Positions 60,426-64,000 of a stretch of 64,000 nucleotides of DNA are shown piece by piece. The DNA lies in NCBI RefSeq assembly GCF_000876015.1, contig NZ_BBQM01000002.1, positions 1 to 64,000 on the forward strand. The letters run 5' to 3'. The notes beneath the pieces are model-generated. The model saw only the letters and a list, made by a program, of their open reading frames with translations. It was not told the origin of the DNA and did no database searches. This stretch comes from Cupriavidus basilensis (lineage in GTDB: Bacteria > Pseudomonadota > Gammaproteobacteria > Burkholderiales > Burkholderiaceae). Within the stretch, counting starts at the first letter, position 1; every line of letters starts with the position of its first letter. Both the position numbers and the translations under genes were made by a program.

Positions 60426-60453
60426 CTCCCTCTGCCGCTCGCGGGAGACGGAG
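60426..60453. repeat. Degenerate palindromic repeat, copy E
   Basis: ctccctctgccgc (60426-60438) and gcgggagacggag (60441-60453) pair with mismatches around a 2-base loop. It is a decayed member of the ctctccc/gggagag family, in the gap between convergent permease and lrp genes. Confidence 0.6.
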
Positions 60454-60522
60454 GACGCCTTGCCTGGGCCAGCTCGCGCGGCGCTGGCGCATCCTTTCGG
60501 CTTCGCTGGATGGCGCGGAGAT

Positions 60523-60984
60523 CTAGTCGGCGTAATCCAGCGGCAGCGCGGTGGTGTACTTGATCTGCTCCATCGCGAAGCTGGAGCTGACGTCGGCCAG
60601 CTCCGCGCCCTGGATCAGCTTCTTGTAGACGCGGTCGTAGGCGGCGATGTCCGGCACCACCACGCGCAGCAGGTAGTCGGTGTCTCCCGCCATGCGGTAG
60701 AACTCGGTGACTTCGGGGATCGAGGCGACCAGCTCGTGAAAGGTCTTGAGCCACCTGGCGCTGTGCTGGTTGGTGCGGACCGAGACGAACACGGTCACGC
60801 CCACGTTGAGCAGGGCCGGGTCGAGCAGCGCCACGCGCTTGCGGATCACGCCGCTTTCCTCCAGCTTCTGCACGCGCCGCCAGCACGGCGTGGAGGTCAG
60901 GCCGACGCGCTCGCCGAGTTCGGCCACCGGCACGGTGGCGTCTTCCTGCAGGGCGGCGAGTATCTGGCGGTCGTAGCGGTCCAT
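60523..60984 (-). CDS. Lrp/AsnC-family transcriptional regulator
   Basis: A 153-residue regulator with an N-terminal HTH (residues 1-60; DRYDRQILAALQ, LTSTPCWRRVQKLEESGVI split at the recognition helix) and a C-terminal RAM domain (about 65-145; GDTDYLLRVVVPD) that binds amino acids. It is 59 bp after the cysteine dioxygenase-like gene on the same strand, so it may sense cysteine or a related amino acid. Confidence 0.94.
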   Translation of the reverse strand: MDRYDRQILAALQEDATVPVAELGERVGLTSTPCWRRVQKLEESGVIRKRVALLDPALLNVGVTVFVSVRTNQHSARWLKTFHELVASIPEVTEFYRMAGDTDYLLRVVVPDIAAYDRVYKKLIQGAELADVSSSFAMEQIKYTTALPLDYAD

Positions 60985-61043
60985 GTTCGGGCGGTGTTTC
61001 CTGGCATGCAGCGTGACAGGTGCCCGGCCGCGCCGGCCCGGAA

Positions 61044-61604
61044 TCAGACCGCGTCGACCAGCAGGTTCACACCGCTGCCGATGTGTTCCTGGTCCACCCC
61101 GTAGATGTGCAGCGACACGGCTACTTCGGTGCCGTCGTTGCCGAGCGCGTGGATGTGGCGCAGGCCGGCCGGCACGCTGAAGGTGTCGCCCGCCGCACGC
61201 GGCATTTCGCCGCACAGCCGCGCGCGCCGCGCCTGCGCGTCCCAGCGGTAGTGGCGCTCGTGCAGCGTGCCTTGCAGCACGCGGTAGGCGCACCAGGTCT
61301 GGTGGCCGTGCACCGGGCTGTGCTGGCCGGGTCGCCACACCAGCAGCATGGCCGCGTAGCGCGCCAGCGGGTCGGCGTGGACCAGGTGGCGCACATAGCC
61401 GTGCGGCGAGCCGGCGCGCAGCGGTTCGGGCAGCAGCGCCAGCAGCGCGGCGGCATCCGGCAGGCTGTCCTCGATGCCCTGCGCCACCAGGCGCGCGCTG
61501 GCCGCGAACGCCGAGGACATGCCCGCGGACAGCGGAGCGAACAGGCCGGGATGCGGGGTCTGGCGGTGGGCGGCATCGGCCGCGCCGGCTTGCTGGGTGG
61601 CCAT
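61044..61604 (-). CDS. Cysteine dioxygenase type I-like thiol dioxygenase
   Basis: A 186-residue cupin. Iron ligands are His99 and His101 (SPVHGHQTW) and His150 or His152 (GLRHIHAL). YVRHLVH near residue 70 offers the substrate-carboxylate Arg. It oxidises cysteine to cysteine sulfinate, or a related thiol such as 3-mercaptopropionate; the two cannot be separated here. It uses ATG at 61604 after acaaggagcccgac. It lies next to an Lrp regulator gene, which suggests amino-acid control. Confidence 0.85.
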   Translation of the reverse strand: MATQQAGAADAAHRQTPHPGLFAPLSAGMSSAFAASARLVAQGIEDSLPDAAALLALLPEPLRAGSPHGYVRHLVHADPLARYAAMLLVWRPGQHSPVHGHQTWCAYRVLQGTLHERHYRWDAQARRARLCGEMPRAAGDTFSVPAGLRHIHALGNDGTEVAVSLHIYGVDQEHIGSGVNLLVDAV

Positions 61605-61778
61605 GTCGGGCTCCTTGTTGGTCTGCGACCATCATAGCGCCGGGCCTTTAGCAAACACGTGCGTCTTGTCGTGCAAATCTGCCTGAAAGTGTAATCTCAT
61701 TCCACTAAAAGGCAAGAAGATAGAATTTCATTCCCGCGGCCGCGCCGGACGCGGGCAGCCGGTGGATAATGCCGCCTC

Positions 61779-62792
61779 ATGGAAATCAAATGGCTTGAAG
61801 ACTTCGTCAGCCTGGCCGAGACGCACAGCTTCTCGCGCTCGGCCGAGCAGCGCCACGTGACGCAGCCCGCGTTCTCGCGCCGGATCCAGTCGCTGGAGTC
61901 CTGGGTGGGCACGGAGCTGATCGACCGCTCCAGCTATCCGACCAGCCTGACGCCGGCCGGCAAGGTGTTCTACGAGCAGGCGCTGGCGATGCTGGCGCAG
62001 GTCAGCGAGACGCGCGCGCTGATGCGCGGCCAGCGCTCGGCCAACGGCCACGTGCTGGAATTCGCGGTGCCGCACACGCTGTCGCTGACCTTCTTCCCGG
62101 AATGGCTCAAGGCGGTGGAGCGCGAGATCGGCACGCTGCCGTGCCGGCTGCGCGCGCTCAACGTGCACGACGCGGTGCTGGCGCTGGTCGACGGCGGCTG
62201 CGACCTGGTGATGGTCTACCATCACGCGCGCCAGGCCATCCAGCTCGACCCGGCGCACTACGACATGCTGGTGCTGGGCATCGAGCGGCTGTCGCCGTAC
62301 AGCGTGCCCGACGCCGCCGGCAAGCCGCTGTACCGGCTGCCCGGCACCGACAAGAAGCCGGTGCCGTTCCTCAGCTACACGCCGAACGCGTTCCTCGGGC
62401 GCATGGTGGACATGTTGCTGGGCGAGACCGCGGACAAGCTCAAGCTCGACAAATGCTACGAGACGGACATGGCCGAGGCGCTCAAGGTGATGGCGCTGGC
62501 CGGGCACGGCATGGCCTTCCTGCCCGAGAGCGCGGTGCGCGACGAGATCGCCCACCACCGGCTGGTGCGGGCGGAGCCGGCGCGCGGGCTGCCGCTGTCG
62601 ATCGACATGGAGATCCGCCTGTACCGCGAGAAGCCGGGCGAGCAGGCCGGCGAGCGCCGCAGCGCGCAGCTGCGCAACAAGCGCCGGCTGGTGGACCGCG
62701 TCTGGAACGCGGTGGCCGCGCGCAGCCTGCCCGCGCCGGGCGCGTGGCAGGCCGGCGCGCCCGCCGGCGCCACGGGAGGCGCCCCCGCGTAG
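61779..62792 (+). CDS. LysR-family transcriptional regulator
   Basis: A 337-residue LTTR with an N-terminal winged HTH (residues 1-62; FVSLAETHSFSRSAEQRHVT, QPAFSRRIQSLE) and a periplasmic-binding-protein-like effector domain (about 92-300). The C-terminal ~40 residues are Ala/Gly/Pro-rich and disordered. It precedes gdhA by 127 bp in the same direction, with an LTTR-type palindrome in the gap, so it probably controls gdhA. Confidence 0.93.
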   Translation: MEIKWLEDFVSLAETHSFSRSAEQRHVTQPAFSRRIQSLESWVGTELIDRSSYPTSLTPAGKVFYEQALAMLAQVSETRALMRGQRSANGHVLEFAVPHTLSLTFFPEWLKAVEREIGTLPCRLRALNVHDAVLALVDGGCDLVMVYHHARQAIQLDPAHYDMLVLGIERLSPYSVPDAAGKPLYRLPGTDKKPVPFLSYTPNAFLGRMVDMLLGETADKLKLDKCYETDMAEALKVMALAGHGMAFLPESAVRDEIAHHRLVRAEPARGLPLSIDMEIRLYREKPGEQAGERRSAQLRNKRRLVDRVWNAVAARSLPAPGAWQAGAPAGATGGAPA

Positions 62793-62811
62793 GCGCGCGG
62801 CGCCGCGGGCA

Positions 62812-62836
62812 ACGTTATGCGCGGCTTGCATAACGT
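62812..62836. promoter_or_regulatory. LysR-type operator candidate upstream of gdhA
   Basis: Perfect 9-bp arms acgttatgc/gcataacgt with a 7-base spacer. The inner half-sites TATGC-N7-GCATA fit the T-N11-A rule of LTTR boxes. Its centre is about 72 bp upstream of the predicted gdhA start point. Confidence 0.65.
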
Positions 62837-62860
62837 GCGCGGCGGGATGACCAAACGGCA

Positions 62861-62889
62861 TTGGCTTCGGCGGGGCCGCCTCCTCTAAG
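62861..62889 (+). promoter_or_regulatory. Predicted promoter of gdhA
   Basis: TTGGCT (62861-62866) and TCTAAG (62884-62889) with a 17-bp spacer; weak match, as expected for an activated promoter. Confidence 0.4.
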
Positions 62890-62919
62890 CTGGCGGCACC
62901 TTCACACCGAGACCCAACG

Positions 62920-64000
62920 ATGTCTTCCGCCGTACCCTCATCCGTCCTCTCCAACGCCGCCGCTTCATCCCACACGCTGCCTTCCTACCTCAACCCCGAG
63001 GCCCTCGGCCCCTGGGGCACCTACCTGCAGCAGGTCGACCGCGTCACGCCCTACCTGGGCTCGCTGGCCCGCTGGGTCGAGACGCTCAAGCGCCCCAAGC
63101 GCGCGCTGATCGTGGACGTGCCCATCGAGATGGACAACGGCACCATCGCCCACTTCGAGGGCTACCGCGTGCAGCACAACCTGTCGCGCGGCCCGGGCAA
63201 GGGCGGCGTGCGCTTCCACCAGGACGTGACGCTGTCCGAGGTGATGGCGCTGTCGGCCTGGATGTCGGTCAAGAACGCGGCGGTCAACGTGCCCTACGGC
63301 GGCGCCAAGGGCGGCATCCGCGTCGATCCGCGCACCCTCTCGCACGGCGAGCTGGAGCGCATCACGCGCCGCTACACCAGCGAGATCAACATCATCATCG
63401 GGCCCAACAAGGACATCCCGGCGCCCGACGTCAACACCAACGCGCAGGTGATGGCGTGGATGATGGACACCTATTCGATGAACTCGGGCAGCACCGCCAC
63501 CGGCGTGGTGACGGGCAAGCCGATCTCGCTGGGTGGCTCGCTGGGCCGCCACGAGGCCACCGGCCGCGGCGTGTTCGTGGTCGGCTCCGAGGCGGCGCGC
63601 AACCTGGGGCTGGAGATCCGCGGCGCCCGCGTGGCGGTGCAGGGCTTCGGCAACGTCGGCGCGGTGGCGGCCAAGCTGTTCCACGAGGCCGGCGCCCGCG
63701 TGGTGGCGGTGCAGGACCACCGCACCTCGCTGTACAATCCGGCCGGCCTGGACGTGCCCGCCATGATGGAATATGCGTCGCACAGCGGCACCATCGACGG
63801 CTTCCAGGGCGAGACCATCTCCAGCGGGCAGTTCTGGCAGGTCGACTGCGACATCCTGATCCCGGCCGCGCTGGAAGGCCAGATCACCGCGCAGAACGCG
63901 CCCCAAATCAAGGCACGGATGGTCATTGAAGGTGCGAACGGCCCGACCACGCCCGAAGCCGACGACATCCTGCGCGAGCGCAACATCCTGGTGGCACCGG
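62920..64000 (+). CDS. gdhA: Glutamate dehydrogenase (Glu/Leu/Phe/Val family), 3' end outside the window
   Basis: The first 360 residues of a dehydrogenase normally ~430 long; it runs off the window edge. It interconverts glutamate and 2-oxoglutarate plus ammonia. [10 protein letters not shown] (near residue 90) and [13 protein letters not shown] (near 126) hold the substrate lysines. Rossmann motif [14 protein letters not shown] lies near 237. No frameshift is seen in the part present. A LysR regulator and candidate operator lie upstream. Glutamate use is inferred from overall similarity; leucine or other amino acids are possible. Confidence 0.93.
   Translation, partial: MSSAVPSSVLSNAAASSHTLPSYLNPEALGPWGTYLQQVDRVTPYLGSLARWVETLKRPKRALIVDVPIEMDNGTIAHFEGYRVQHNLSRGPGKGGVRFHQDVTLSEVMALSAWMSVKNAAVNVPYGGAKGGIRVDPRTLSHGELERITRRYTSEINIIIGPNKDIPAPDVNTNAQVMAWMMDTYSMNSGSTATGVVTGKPISLGGSLGRHEATGRGVFVVGSEAARNLGLEIRGARVAVQGFGNVGAVAAKLFHEAGARVVAVQDHRTSLYNPAGLDVPAMMEYASHSGTIDGFQGETISSGQFWQVDCDILIPAALEGQITAQNAPQIKARMVIEGANGPTTPEADDILRERNILVAP

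Overview
This is a GC-rich (except the first ~200 bases), densely coding chromosomal segment of a betaproteobacterium, most likely Cupriavidus or a close Ralstonia relative. The call rests on protein-level resemblance and on remembered gene order: ubiE-ubiJ-ubiB, fmdB-DUF502-aspS-nudB-EEP-clsB, a TetR/acyl-CoA dehydrogenase/FadB/thiolase/hydratase operon, and gdhA. No alignment was run. I see no rRNA, tRNA, CRISPR array, transposase or phage gene.

Layout. 1-3 kb: queF and ilvA on the minus strand, behind a short AT-rich tandem repeat. 2.8-7 kb: trehalose operon otsB - GH15 hydrolase - otsA. 7-15.4 kb (minus strand): an eight-gene molybdenum hydroxylase operon, coxS-coxL-coxM-coxD-coxE-coxG-xdhC-mocA-like. 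Its large subunit has the AYRGAGR active-site loop of form II enzymes, so CO is probably not the substrate. 15.8-28.7 kb: a YqaA-type membrane protein, a 1324-residue FAD/Fe-S dehydrogenase, a HIT protein, an SbmA/BacA-like ABC protein, then the ubiquinone genes ubiE, ubiJ and ubiB with a Tim44-like gene among them. 28.9-33.5 kb: a sodium/solute symporter, fmdB-like, DUF502 and aspS, closed by a clear terminator.

33.8-40.2 kb is the accessory-looking block. It holds a TauD/TfdA dioxygenase, an HpcH/HpaI aldolase, a Bug-type binding protein, an IclR regulator, an isocitrate-lyase/PEP-mutase family lyase and a two-subunit aconitase-superfamily hydratase. The same perfect palindrome, TGTCCA-N5-TGGACA, lies just upstream of the dioxygenase promoter and on the iclR promoter/start codon. 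This suggests one IclR regulon. The small hydratase subunit lacks the Ser and Arg of the usual GSSREHA catalytic loop. Lyase plus hydratase recall the dimethylmaleate hydratase/dimethylmalate lyase pair of anaerobic nicotinate degradation, so the block may be an undescribed route for a branched dicarboxylic acid. This is the best candidate for a new system here.

40.4-44.8 kb: an unknown coiled-coil membrane protein, a Nudix hydrolase, an EEP-family nuclease/phosphatase, mobB and a cardiolipin synthase. 45-52.4 kb: a beta-oxidation operon behind a TetR gene whose promoter carries its own palindrome. 52.4-57.4 kb: a TonB siderophore receptor with a Fur box, an acyl-CoA thioesterase and an Atm1-type exporter. 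57.6-60.4 kb: an SsuABC-like importer. 60.5-64 kb: an Lrp regulator, a cysteine dioxygenase-like protein, a LysR regulator and a glutamate dehydrogenase that runs off the window, with a LysR-type palindrome in front of it. A family of ctctccc/gggagag palindromic repeats recurs between genes across the window.
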